This document shows, piece by piece, positions 9,436-17,266 of a stretch of 64,000 bases of DNA. Each line of letters opens with the position of its first letter. The first letter of the stretch is position 1. The position numbers and the translations under genes were made by a program. A model generated the notes under the pieces. The model searched no databases, was not told where the DNA came from, and saw only the letters and a program-made list of their open reading frames with translations. The stretch lies in contig NZ_JAAXGE010000010.1 of the NCBI RefSeq assembly GCF_014750685.1, positions 156,554 through 220,553 on the forward strand, in the 5' to 3' direction. Origin of the DNA: Bacteroides sp. GM023 (GTDB lineage Bacteria; Bacteroidota; Bacteroidia; Bacteroidales; Bacteroidaceae).

Positions 9436-10356
9436 TTATTTTATCACATTAATTTCTGTTTGCTGCCCTTTGCCATAAGCCATTCCTATTTCCTTCGCAG
9501 CATTTATCTGTTGTTTTATCAGATCAACCTTATCATCATAAATCTTCATCTGATGTTGTACTTCCACCTTCACTCTGTCTTTGATTTCTGCATAAAGCCT
9601 TTCTCCACCAGCATAAGCAGAAGATTTCGGATCAATCAACGACAACCAATAACAAGCCTCTTCCGCTGCTGCACCCGTCTGATCTACGGTCCATATCCGC
9701 CGTGCCTCCTTCAAGAACTTTTCACCGACCTTATCCCGTGCTTTCGGATAGATGGCTATTATCTCACGAGTCACCTCATTGTACTTGTTGCAACATTCAG
9801 GAACAGAAGCCAATAAATTAAATGCTTCTTCATATTTTTCAAGGTTAGCCAATCGACGTGCTTGAGATACAATTTGTGTTGCATGTTCATTATAATATGT
9901 GAGTACCTTGTTCTTTGCTCCCTTTATAAAATCAATCAAATTCCTGTTTTGAGGATTGACAAGTCGCAGGGCATTCTGCATAGCTTTCGCTTCTGTATTA
10001 CCGGCCCCTCTCGCATTCACGGTCTGGATTGCCATCGTTTTCGCCCCTGCCCTATCAATCAATTTGATAATAACATCATATTGGCAAGTTACACTAGCAG
10101 GTACGGTAGGTACGACTTCTTTCTGCATACCCGCCACATCAGCCGTCAAAACAAACTGAGTATAAGAAAAGTCAGCAGAAACTCCTTGCGAAACAACCAG
10201 TTGCTCCATCTTAGAACGTAAATAGTCTATTTGCGCCTCATTTAATCCTTCAATATGTTCAGGCATCACTACAGTTATGGGAGTATCGCATTCTTGCGCA
10301 GACATTCCTTTAAAAAATATCAGCGATACAATTAATATGCTTATAAATCTTTTCAT
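9436..10356 (-). CDS. Set A gene 3: secreted helical protein, unknown function
   Basis: 306 residues with a signal peptide (ending GMSAQ). A conserved N-terminal half carries EHIEGLNEAQIDYLRSKMEQ and an alpha/beta stretch. A helical, TPR-like half has NLEKYEEAFNLLASVPECC and EEACYWLSLIDPKS. The C-terminus QQTEINVIK is shared exactly with the paralogue at 19353-20276. The two copies are very similar over their full length. The family is not one I can name with confidence. The pattern of an N-terminal domain plus TPR-like helices suggests a binding or assembly role in the periplasm. It starts 12 nt after gene 2 stops, so the genes are co-transcribed. Confidence 0.88.
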   Translation of the reverse strand: MKRFISILIVSLIFFKGMSAQECDTPITVVMPEHIEGLNEAQIDYLRSKMEQLVVSQGVSADFSYTQFVLTADVAGMQKEVVPTVPASVTCQYDVIIKLIDRAGAKTMAIQTVNARGAGNTEAKAMQNALRLVNPQNRNLIDFIKGAKNKVLTYYNEHATQIVSQARRLANLEKYEEAFNLLASVPECCNKYNEVTREIIAIYPKARDKVGEKFLKEARRIWTVDQTGAAAEEACYWLSLIDPKSSAYAGGERLYAEIKDRVKVEVQHQMKIYDDKVDLIKQQINAAKEIGMAYGKGQQTEINVIK

Positions 10357-10368
10357 GATTCTTCTTTT

Positions 10369-11319
10369 TTATTTATCACCTATTATCAGTTGACATCTTC
10401 CCAATCCGCGAGGAACAACTTTACAAGTTAGATTATAAGGAGGTTTCCGTAATACTTTCCTAAGTTCTTTCACAAAATCCTCGGTATCCATTGCTTTCCC
10501 GCTTTCGCTCATCATCGGTATTCTGACCTGATTGAACATTGCGAAATTCTCCGATCCTTCCGCTTTACTGAAACGTCCTTTCACACAATGTTTCTCCAAC
10601 CAGTCTTCTATCACGTCTATCAGTTCGTTATCTCCATATTCTGTTTCTAAATCAATACCTTGTCCAGTATCAAACACATTTATATCAATAGCTACTTCTC
10701 TGCCATTCTCAAAAAGATTATCAAAATGAGTCTGCAACTGTGATGTAAAGTTATCCATGTTAGCCAAAATTGCTTCTTCCACCAATACCGGAACTTCTGC
10801 GGAAAAAGAAGGTGTGCCTGTTCCCTGCGCACCAGCTACCTGCATACTAGTATAAGCATCAATTCCACGAAGATTGTACGTAACAGACTTTTTCGGCCCC
10901 ATCGTATTAACGCTCCAATCGACTTCCAAAATAATATCGCATTTAGCTGTCCGTTTCAACATATCGAGAGCGCTTTCTACCAATGTTGCGCCGGAATTCT
11001 TACTCAATGTCATAGTATTCTGTGCATTGATTATCTCCATATTTTTTATTGAAGCAGAAAGATCTTTCAATGGAAATCCCTTATCAGCCATTAAAATGCC
11101 AATTTTGGAAATAACATTCATCAAATCTTTATCTTGTGCAAGCGCCTTTTTATAATCCGGCAGAATTTCACTACCCAAATCAGCGTTCATTTCCATCACA
11201 TACCCTCTTTCATTACACCATGGCAGGCTTGGAACAACCATTAATTCAGGCTTCTTAGCTTGCCCGAACATACTAATCGAATAAATCAGCAAAACAAGAA
11301 CATAACATATCTTTTTCAT
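10369..11319 (-). CDS. Set A gene 2: secreted protein, DUF6175-like
   Basis: 316 residues with a signal peptide ending SMFGQ. Recognisable segments are KPELMVVPSLPWCNERGYV, LMNVISKIGILMADKGFPL, DNFTSQLQTHFDNLFENG and the C-terminal GLGRCQLIIGDK, all repeated almost unchanged in the paralogue at 20285-21235. I associate this pattern with a Bacteroidales-restricted family of unknown function (possibly DUF6175; the number is from memory). The fold looks like repeated alpha/beta units, similar to envelope proteins of the LPP20/CsgG type, but that is inference. It lies between genes 1 and 3 with gaps of 22 and 12 nt, so it belongs to the operon. Confidence 0.85.
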   Translation of the reverse strand: MKKICYVLVLLIYSISMFGQAKKPELMVVPSLPWCNERGYVMEMNADLGSEILPDYKKALAQDKDLMNVISKIGILMADKGFPLKDLSASIKNMEIINAQNTMTLSKNSGATLVESALDMLKRTAKCDIILEVDWSVNTMGPKKSVTYNLRGIDAYTSMQVAGAQGTGTPSFSAEVPVLVEEAILANMDNFTSQLQTHFDNLFENGREVAIDINVFDTGQGIDLETEYGDNELIDVIEDWLEKHCVKGRFSKAEGSENFAMFNQVRIPMMSESGKAMDTEDFVKELRKVLRKPPYNLTCKVVPRGLGRCQLIIGDK

Positions 11320-11341
11320 ATTCCAATAGTTTTATCACATA

Positions 11342-11869
11342 TTAAAAACCAGTAGACAACCCTCTGATAACACCATCTGTTTCCAGTTGCTTACGTAGTT
11401 GATCTTTAGAAACAGAAACAACGGCACCTATTTTATATTGACGTTTGGTAACTTTCACCCGTTCAAATGTACCTTCAACAATAGTGGCAAAATTGAGATA
11501 GGCATTTTTCTTTTCAAAAAACTCATCGAAATACTTCTCGTTCTCTTCTTCTACAGACAGACTCTTAGCCAACGGTTTCTGCCCATTACATTTCGAACTG
11601 CCTGTAATACCCTTGAAAATAACTCCATGAATAGCATATTTCCGTATCTGTTCCGGCTTAAGATTCTGTTTGTTTGCATACACCCAGACACGAACTAAAT
11701 AAGTGCCTTCGACTCCATTTCCTTCACAAATTACATCATATCGTCTATCTATATTTTGCTCCACATTCTGTGCACATAGTGAAGTGGAAAGAAAAGAAAA
11801 AAATACGACAATTAATAATGGTAAGACTTCGGTTGCGTAATGAACCGGTTTTAATAATACTTTCTTCAT
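11342..11869 (-). CDS. Set A gene 1: small secreted protein of unknown function
   Basis: 175 residues from the chosen start at 11869 (MKKVLLKPVHYATEVLP). The frame is open 29 codons further upstream, but that part lacks a signal peptide start and would overlap the promoter at 11919-11926. A hydrophobic stretch ending SLCAQ is followed by a short domain with RRYDVICEGNGVEGTYLV, WVYANKQNLKPEQIRKYAI and KRQYKIGAVVSVSKDQLRK. The paralogue is at 21260-21760. No named domain was recognised. It is the first gene of set A. Confidence 0.83.
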   Translation of the reverse strand: MKKVLLKPVHYATEVLPLLIVVFFSFLSTSLCAQNVEQNIDRRYDVICEGNGVEGTYLVRVWVYANKQNLKPEQIRKYAIHGVIFKGITGSSKCNGQKPLAKSLSVEEENEKYFDEFFEKKNAYLNFATIVEGTFERVKVTKRQYKIGAVVSVSKDQLRKQLETDGVIRGLSTGF

Positions 11870-11918
11870 AATATTCAAATTTAGCTTGTATTCTTGTTTT
11901 GCACCTTTTGCTATATGG

Positions 11919-11926
11919 CAAAGGTA
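11919..11926 (-). promoter_or_regulatory. Candidate -7 box upstream of gene set A
   Basis: TACCTTTG on the minus strand fits the Bacteroides -7 consensus TAnnTTTG and lies 50 nt upstream of the gene 1 start. No TTTG was found at the ideal 19-20 nt distance, so this is a moderate call. Unlike set B, set A has no copy of the RNA element in front of it. Confidence 0.5.
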
Positions 11927-11931
11927 TCCAA

Positions 11932-11999
11932 TTTGTTTAAACAAAAAAGTACACAAAATCCGAGTTTGAACATAAACTGTATAAATGTGTGTTTAAACA
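11932..11999. promoter_or_regulatory. Three phased GTTTRAACA palindromes upstream of set A
   Basis: GTTTAAACA occurs at 11935-11943 (inside the 14-bp palindrome 11932-11945) and 11991-11999 (inside 11990-11999), with a near copy GTTTGAACA at 11964-11972. Spacing is 29 and 27 nt, just upstream of the candidate -7 box. This may be a cluster of operator sites. Confidence 0.4.
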
Positions 12000-12039
12000 T
12001 TAAAAAATAGTGATTATAATGATATGTTTTTTTAGCATC

Positions 12040-12073
12040 AAAATAGGGGAGCTTATCATCACTCCCCTATTTT
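12040..12073. terminator. Terminator after the CXXX-peptide/lipoprotein run
   Basis: A perfect 12-bp stem (12040-12051 with 12062-12073), 10-nt loop and U-rich 3' arm on the minus strand lie 41 nt past the lipoprotein stop. It ends the long transcription unit and isolates it from set A. Confidence 0.85.
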
Positions 12074-12114
12074 CCTCCTATAAGAATGCAAAGAGCACCT
12101 TTTCCGAGTAAAAA

Positions 12115-12588
12115 TTATCTCACAAAAGCATGCTGCTCATAATATTCGTACACACTTCCATCTTCCTTTTCTTTTTCACGAAGTTCATAAACTAACTCCG
12201 CTTCAGTCATCTTGGTCACTGTCCAAACTTCTGTATATCCTTCGTCGTCGGTATCAATAATGGTAAGCTTATTACCTGAATATGTCCATGTACCATGATA
12301 ATAGTTAGTACCACCTGAAAGATTATAAACATCTTTCTCTACGTAAGTTCCATCTTCTTTGAATTCAATAGAATAGCGGTTGGTACCGTTTACAAAATCC
12401 TCTTTATGGTTATTCACCATTTCGCCATCTTCCCATTCCTGATCTAGATAGTACACTCCATTCCAAGTTCCGATTAACAAATCACGTGAGCCAACCGAAT
12501 CTTCGTCGTCATCGCCACAAGAACATACACCAAACGATAATAGCACTACAGCCATACATGTGGCCACTTTCCATAAAACTTTTCTCAT
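12115..12588 (-). CDS. Small lipoprotein, lipocalin-like
   Basis: 157 residues. The signal peptide ends in the lipobox GVCSC (Cys about residue 24) followed by GDDDED, an acidic patch like the surface-export signal of Bacteroidetes lipoproteins. The mature part has the LIGTWNGVYYLD start, YSIEFKEDGTYVEKD and YHGTWTYSGNKLTIID, a pattern typical of lipocalin-like beta-barrel lipoproteins in Bacteroides. It is the last gene of the co-directional run that includes the CXXX-repeat peptide genes, 68 nt after the modification protein gene, with no terminator between. A link to the peptide (binding, protection) is possible but only inferred. Confidence 0.8.
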   Translation of the reverse strand: MRKVLWKVATCMAVVLLSFGVCSCGDDDEDSVGSRDLLIGTWNGVYYLDQEWEDGEMVNNHKEDFVNGTNRYSIEFKEDGTYVEKDVYNLSGGTNYYHGTWTYSGNKLTIIDTDDEGYTEVWTVTKMTEAELVYELREKEKEDGSVYEYYEQHAFVR

Positions 12589-12656
12589 AACACATTAATT
12601 TTACTAATTGTTTATACTAAATAATCACTCATTCCCAATATTAATTCAAGAAGACC

Positions 12657-12929
12657 TCATTCATAAACTAAATAAATATCATTAGTCACAAAATCAACTT
12701 CCCAATGAGCGCCTTCTCGGTTCTCCCACTGATAATAATCCGCCATACGATTCCACCAGTCTTGAAATTTGACTCCAGTCTCACCTAAGTCTTTTACCAA
12801 TTTCTCATATAAAGCTTCATTATCAACAGATACAATTTTAGCCAATTCATTCAAGCCATTCTGACGTTCAAAGAGTTGTTGAACTTCACACTTCTCTTCC
12901 TCCGTCACTTTTCCAATTACTTTTTTCAT
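12657..12929 (-). CDS. CXXX-repeat peptide modification system protein
   Basis: 90 residues, acidic, no signal peptide, so cytoplasmic. Helical segments EEEKCEVQQLFERQNGL and ALYEKLVKDLGETG are followed by FQDWWNRMADYYQWE. Size and position next to a radical SAM maturase and a cysteine-repeat precursor fit the small accessory protein of the CXXX-repeat peptide system described by Haft and co-workers (TIGR04116, from memory). The activity is unknown; it may help bind or present the precursor. The start codon overlaps the stop of the previous gene (ATGA), indicating translational coupling. Confidence 0.7.
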   Translation of the reverse strand: MKKVIGKVTEEEKCEVQQLFERQNGLNELAKIVSVDNEALYEKLVKDLGETGVKFQDWWNRMADYYQWENREGAHWEVDFVTNDIYLVYE

Positions 12930-13867
12930 TTCTTTCTTATATCAAAAGGATCCATGTATGTTATTTCTTTTATTTCTACATTTTTCATGTAAGTATTCTC
13001 AGTTTGACGGATAACAGCCAATAATGAACGGGCTGCATTTCGTTCTATATGCGAAATGGTACATTGTTCATGTGAAGGAGTATTTACTTCCAATGTAGAT
13101 TTCCTATTTAAATAAATACAACGTTTACATTGATAAGCATCACAGATACGACACAAAGGAGCATGATCCAAACGGTAAAGTTGTGGATTCTTGATGTCAA
13201 GTCCGGTTTGCAAATCCCCTACAGCAGTTACTCCATCTTCCAAATAGAAAGCCGGGCAAATATAGAACTTCCCATCAGGAGCTAACGTTATATTTTCCCA
13301 TCCGGCATTGCAGTTATTCATCCTATCCAGCATCATGCGGTCAGTCAATAAATTTAGCTGCGGGCTCTTACCTTGTTGAAAACATACATCGATCATTTTC
13401 GAAATGGATTGTAACACTTGCGCATAAACATTGAAATCCTCTTCAGTAAAATCAGCAATATCAGTAAAAACGATATTTAAACGATATATCTTTACCAAAA
13501 TATCAGCTAAAGAAGAATAATTGTTAAAGAGAGCACTCTTCGATGTTCGAAGTACATAAGTCTGAGTCAAACTAAAATTATAGTTCACAAAGCTTGTCCA
13601 GTCCTCGAAAACAACCACGTCCGCTTCCCCTTGGTAACCAGCAGGAACAATTTTACTATGATCTATCGTTCCTATTGTCTTTTTATACTCATCGGGCAGC
13701 GCATAATCAGGATACACAAACTGAATCGACAGATTTTCTTTCATGGCAAAAAGAATACCAGCTTTCAAATCATCCAAAGCAATCAGCTTGCATATTCTTC
13801 TAGAATTAGCGTAATGACAAAAGGAGACACTCGTGTCATCTAATTGTATAATCAAGTATTGAATCAT
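12926..13867 (-). CDS. CXXX-repeat peptide maturase (SPASM-like, no radical SAM core)
   Basis: 313 residues, cytoplasmic. The N-terminal two thirds lack the CX3CX2C radical SAM motif. The C-terminal third looks like a SPASM-type iron-sulfur domain: NCNAGWENITLAPDGKFYIC, then CRICDAYQCKRCIY around residues 230-250. This matches the second maturase of the CXXX-repeat system (TIGR04119, from memory). It probably works with the radical SAM enzyme encoded 4 nt upstream, as a partner that binds auxiliary clusters or the peptide. It overlaps the next gene by 4 nt. An independent catalytic role cannot be seen from the sequence. Confidence 0.72.
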   Translation of the reverse strand: MIQYLIIQLDDTSVSFCHYANSRRICKLIALDDLKAGILFAMKENLSIQFVYPDYALPDEYKKTIGTIDHSKIVPAGYQGEADVVVFEDWTSFVNYNFSLTQTYVLRTSKSALFNNYSSLADILVKIYRLNIVFTDIADFTEEDFNVYAQVLQSISKMIDVCFQQGKSPQLNLLTDRMMLDRMNNCNAGWENITLAPDGKFYICPAFYLEDGVTAVGDLQTGLDIKNPQLYRLDHAPLCRICDAYQCKRCIYLNRKSTLEVNTPSHEQCTISHIERNAARSLLAVIRQTENTYMKNVEIKEITYMDPFDIRKK

Positions 13868-13871
13868 AGTC

Positions 13872-15098
13872 TCAACAGATTACATTGTTTGACTTCTTAT
13901 GCTTTTTTTCTTCCACATCACACCCACTTTCTAGCTCTAACTTACGGAAGAGCTTGTTCCAATAATAATTATTGGCGCGAACGCGTGCTTTATGCATTTT
14001 GCAGATAGCTGTACTTCGCTGATAAATAGTTGGCGTATCAGCAGCATCATAGTTTTCTCCTTGACACCATGCACAGCCGTTAGCCACCTCACAATCAATA
14101 CACTCCTGTGTACTTTGTGTACAACGGTCAAGAGTCAAGAATGGACGAAGTTTGTTCTTATCAATGCCTTCATGAACATTTCCGATAATCCATGCTTTCT
14201 TATTACGTAAAGAGTATTGGGCAAAACGAGTACAGGGATAGAAGTTACCGGCAGCATCCACAGCAAGCATCATGCCGGCTCCACACCAATTCTGATTGTC
14301 CAATACACAATCCATAGGTTTACCTATATGTTCTGTAAAAAATGAACACGCATAATCTTGATAATATCCTTCATCTATAATCGTATCAGCCAATTGTATA
14401 AGCTGCTCTTCAAAAAGATGCTCATCTCCCGGCTTCCAAACAGTCTCGAAAACACAGTTAATATTAACTTCATGAATGCCAAGACTATATAAGTGGAGTA
14501 CACTTTCTTTTATATAAGGAATATCCGCACTACTGATAGTAACTTTCGTTCCTGCATTAGGAAATTGTTTCAGCCATAATGGGATATTACGCACCACATC
14601 AGCGTAAGAACCTCTACCCGTTATTTTATAAACTCGATTCAAATCATGCTTCATCTCCGTACCGTCTATAGTAATGCCAATACTTAAATGCTCTCTATTT
14701 TTCTTTATGAAATTCTGTACTTTCGTTTCATGATAGTTAATCCCATTAGTTGAAAATGAGAAACGGTAAGAGTTGAACCAATGATGATTCCGTCGAAACA
14801 TTTCTATCTTAATATAGTCGCAAATCCTATCTATCAAGTCTATCTCCAGAAAAGGCTCTCCTCCGATAAAATCCCATACAACGGATTCTTCCCGGAATTC
14901 ATCTTCCCGTTCCAAAATATAGTCAATAGCCTGTTTGGCTATCTCCCAAGGCATACGTTCTTTAGTATTCTTACCTACGAGATAACAATATTTACAAGCT
15001 AGTTGACAGTCCTTTGTTACAATGAATGTGATATTCTTGTCCATGCCAGACTGCCAACCTGCATCTTGTTCCTTTATCTTCATCTGTTCAATTATCAT
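13872..15098 (-). CDS. Radical SAM/SPASM peptide maturase, CXXX-repeat target family
   Basis: 408 residues. The radical SAM cluster motif is C31-x3-C35-x2-C38 (CQLACKYC). FIGGEPFLE is the GGE motif that binds S-adenosylmethionine. The C-terminal SPASM region carries GNFYPC, CIDCEVANGCAWC and a final AICKMHK, ligands for auxiliary iron-sulfur clusters. Family knowledge: such enzymes install crosslinks such as thioethers on cysteine-rich ribosomal peptides. The substrate is very likely the neighbouring cysteine-repeat precursor, whose stop codon overlaps this start (ATGA, 15098-15095). The protein is cytoplasmic, so the precursor must be modified before export. Confidence 0.9.
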   Translation of the reverse strand: MIIEQMKIKEQDAGWQSGMDKNITFIVTKDCQLACKYCYLVGKNTKERMPWEIAKQAIDYILEREDEFREESVVWDFIGGEPFLEIDLIDRICDYIKIEMFRRNHHWFNSYRFSFSTNGINYHETKVQNFIKKNREHLSIGITIDGTEMKHDLNRVYKITGRGSYADVVRNIPLWLKQFPNAGTKVTISSADIPYIKESVLHLYSLGIHEVNINCVFETVWKPGDEHLFEEQLIQLADTIIDEGYYQDYACSFFTEHIGKPMDCVLDNQNWCGAGMMLAVDAAGNFYPCTRFAQYSLRNKKAWIIGNVHEGIDKNKLRPFLTLDRCTQSTQECIDCEVANGCAWCQGENYDAADTPTIYQRSTAICKMHKARVRANNYYWNKLFRKLELESGCDVEEKKHKKSNNVIC

Positions 15099-15430
15099 TT
15101 ACTTGTATGTAAACATATGTTCGAACAACCTACAAAACATTTTCCCTTACAGGTATGATTACAATTAGTAGGTACATTCGCAGCATTCGCCACACACGTA
15201 GACGCACAAGTTCTTGTACACAATCCGCTACAGGCATCCTTACATTTACCACTGCAATCAGAACAACCTCCGCCACCATTAACATCATCCAAAGGTGGTT
15301 CGTCAATCTCGCACGATGTAAGAACATTGGGTAATGCAACTAATGCTATTGCCGGAAGGACAAAACCTGCCGCTTTCTTAAAGAACTGTCTTCTAGAAAT
15401 TATTTCGTCGTTATTATTTTTCTTTTTCAT
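15095..15430 (-). CDS. CXXX-repeat precursor peptide with Tat lipoprotein leader
   Basis: 111 residues. The N-terminus has a twin-arginine motif (SRRQFFKK, residues 12-19), a hydrophobic stretch, and a lipobox LTSC with Cys40 followed by acidic residues. The mature part has 12 more cysteines at 56, 59, 63, 67, 71, 75, 79, 90, 94, 98, 102 and 106. From 59 to 79 and from 90 to 106 they are spaced exactly every fourth residue (CXXX repeats). A glycine run and proline-rich linker separate the lipid anchor from the repeats. Tat export carries folded or cofactor-bearing proteins, which fits modification in the cytoplasm first. The product is probably a modified, membrane-anchored peptide; its activity is unknown. 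Confidence 0.9.
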   Translation of the reverse strand: MKKKNNNDEIISRRQFFKKAAGFVLPAIALVALPNVLTSCEIDEPPLDDVNGGGGCSDCSGKCKDACSGLCTRTCASTCVANAANVPTNCNHTCKGKCFVGCSNICLHTSK

Positions 15431-15449
15431 AAATATAATCCTTTAAATG

Positions 15450-15998
15450 TTAGAAATAAAAACCTGTCTTTACATAAAAATGAGAAGAACCTTTGTCTTT
15501 CCCGAATTTCTGTAAGCCGCAACTAAGAGTAAACTTTTTATACTTTATTCCCGGCCCGAATTCGCAATAGAAAGAAGTTTTACCACCTGACGGTTTCAGC
15601 GAGTGTCCTGCACCCAATGCTAAATCCAGAAATGGTGAAAAATCTGAGGTCACAGGATAAAAGCCCCGCAAATCAACGTAACCCGTCATGGCAAAACGCA
15701 AACCCTGACCTTTGTAATAATGCGTCAGCATGTGGGCATCTACACCAATAGATGTTTGAAGATAATCACCCCACATAATTCCATGTAGCATTCCCAACAT
15801 GGCACGGGCAGAATAGGTCTTCGCATCGTTCACTGTCGAACTCGTTCCATAACCAATATGCATTCCTCCTGCATATTTAGGTGTCCAATCAATTGCGTAG
15901 CACAACGAAGGTAATAAAGCCAACGCGATGCAAAACAATCCTACTTTCTTTAAGAACCGACTATATAAGCCGCTTCTCAGCTTTTGATTCTTTTTCAT
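15450..15998 (-). CDS. Small outer membrane beta-barrel protein
   Basis: 182 residues with a signal peptide ending LCYA (about residue 35). The mature part alternates short polar and aromatic-rich strands (MHIGYGTSSTVND, YLQTSIGVDAHML, RFAMTGYVDLRGFYPV, FYCEFGPGIKYKKF) and ends HFYVKTGFYF, with the terminal Phe typical of outer membrane barrels. This suggests an 8-strand barrel of the OmpW/PorT size. It starts 39 nt after set B gene 5 and ends 19 nt before the cysteine-repeat precursor, so it sits at the junction between the two groups of genes. Pore, receptor or surface-display roles are all possible. Confidence 0.75.
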   Translation of the reverse strand: MKKNQKLRSGLYSRFLKKVGLFCIALALLPSLCYAIDWTPKYAGGMHIGYGTSSTVNDAKTYSARAMLGMLHGIMWGDYLQTSIGVDAHMLTHYYKGQGLRFAMTGYVDLRGFYPVTSDFSPFLDLALGAGHSLKPSGGKTSFYCEFGPGIKYKKFTLSCGLQKFGKDKGSSHFYVKTGFYF

Positions 15999-16037
15999 AA
16001 ATAATTAATTTAAGTGAATATTAAAGAGAGTCAAATC

Positions 16038-17255
16038 CTATTTGATTTCTCGAACAAGCATCCCCGGATAAAAATTACCACCACTTACTTTAACAAAAGT
16101 TGTAGCTTTCAAATCTGCTCCATAAGCACCTTCTTCCGCAGCCATATAACGGTTGTCCCATATCTTATTAGCAACAGGTTTAATAATACCCATCCGTTTG
16201 TATTCAATCTTGCCTTCAACTTCCCTGGCTTCAAGAACTTCAAATTTGGAATCTTTTCCGACACCTTCTTTCTGTCCTATCTGCACAGTAATAGCAGGTT
16301 CTACATTCAATATTGGGGCTTTTATTTTAAATTGCTCATATTTCTTTTGTAAGTCTGCCACATTTTCATCAATAGCCCGTTGGCAGGCTTTACGAATCAT
16401 CTGTAAGGGTTCTTCTTCTTTTATTCCCAAGAAAGACGTTTTAGCACCGCTGGATTCCACTTCACCAATATACTTCATCTGAAACGCGCCACGATTCTTC
16501 TCGAAAGCCAGCTTCTTTTGCTCATCCGCTTTTTCCGAATAGTAAAGGGTATAAAACTGGTTCGCAATCTCTTCATTCCATATCAATTGATAAAGACGAG
16601 TATGTATTTTAACAGAGAAACCTTTCAGCGTAGCTACAATATCGCCATAATTCTGCCCCAGTTTAGCATAATCACTATTCCCCGTAGCCATTCCGGCAAC
16701 ACCGCCAAGAACAGTCAAAGCAAGTCCCCATGTTTTGGCACGGGCATTTTTATCTATATAGCGAACCTCGTTTACCAATAAGTATGTATTTCCTATTAAA
16801 TCCTCTCCCGCATCTTGCAACATAGCAATTCCTCTTTTTGAACGTTTTGCCAATTCCTTGTCAAATTCCGATGCGTTATAAAGCCCACGTTCTTTTACCA
16901 GTTCCATATCACACTCTCCTGTCAGGATGTTCCTGTTAAACCATTTTCCTACGAGCCGACTGGCTATATGATTACGATTCACAAAGCCCGTAATATCTTC
17001 CGTATATTTTCCTTTACAATCTACAACAACAGCATTTATACTCAATCCATGATCATTATATTTGTCAGGAACAGGAATTGCCAAAAACTGGTCTTTTATC
17101 TCGTCACAGAAATCTTGTTCACTATGGCTTACAAGTATACTATAAATAGAACTACGGCGATATTTCATATCCTGTTGAGCAGTCTCCTGCGCCTCAGATT
17201 CAGATAGTACGAACGTTGCCAATAATATCGATATTAAAAGTCTTATTTTTCTCAT
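16038..17255 (-). CDS. Set B gene 5: secreted protein of unknown function
   Basis: 405 residues from the start at 17255 (MRKIRLLISILLATFVLS), which gives a proper signal peptide and an 11-nt gap after gene 4. An upstream ATG at 17279 would overlap gene 4. It is the paralogue of the 6056-7273 product: shared YRRSSIYSILVSHSEQ, IPVPDKYNDHGL, KIWDNRYMAAEEG and the C-terminal PGMLVREIK. No known domain was recognised. The pair has diverged more than set genes 1-3 but less than the WG-repeat pair. Confidence 0.85.
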   Translation of the reverse strand: MRKIRLLISILLATFVLSESEAQETAQQDMKYRRSSIYSILVSHSEQDFCDEIKDQFLAIPVPDKYNDHGLSINAVVVDCKGKYTEDITGFVNRNHIASRLVGKWFNRNILTGECDMELVKERGLYNASEFDKELAKRSKRGIAMLQDAGEDLIGNTYLLVNEVRYIDKNARAKTWGLALTVLGGVAGMATGNSDYAKLGQNYGDIVATLKGFSVKIHTRLYQLIWNEEIANQFYTLYYSEKADEQKKLAFEKNRGAFQMKYIGEVESSGAKTSFLGIKEEEPLQMIRKACQRAIDENVADLQKKYEQFKIKAPILNVEPAITVQIGQKEGVGKDSKFEVLEAREVEGKIEYKRMGIIKPVANKIWDNRYMAAEEGAYGADLKATTFVKVSGGNFYPGMLVREIK

Positions 17256-17266
17256 TTTCTTATTCT

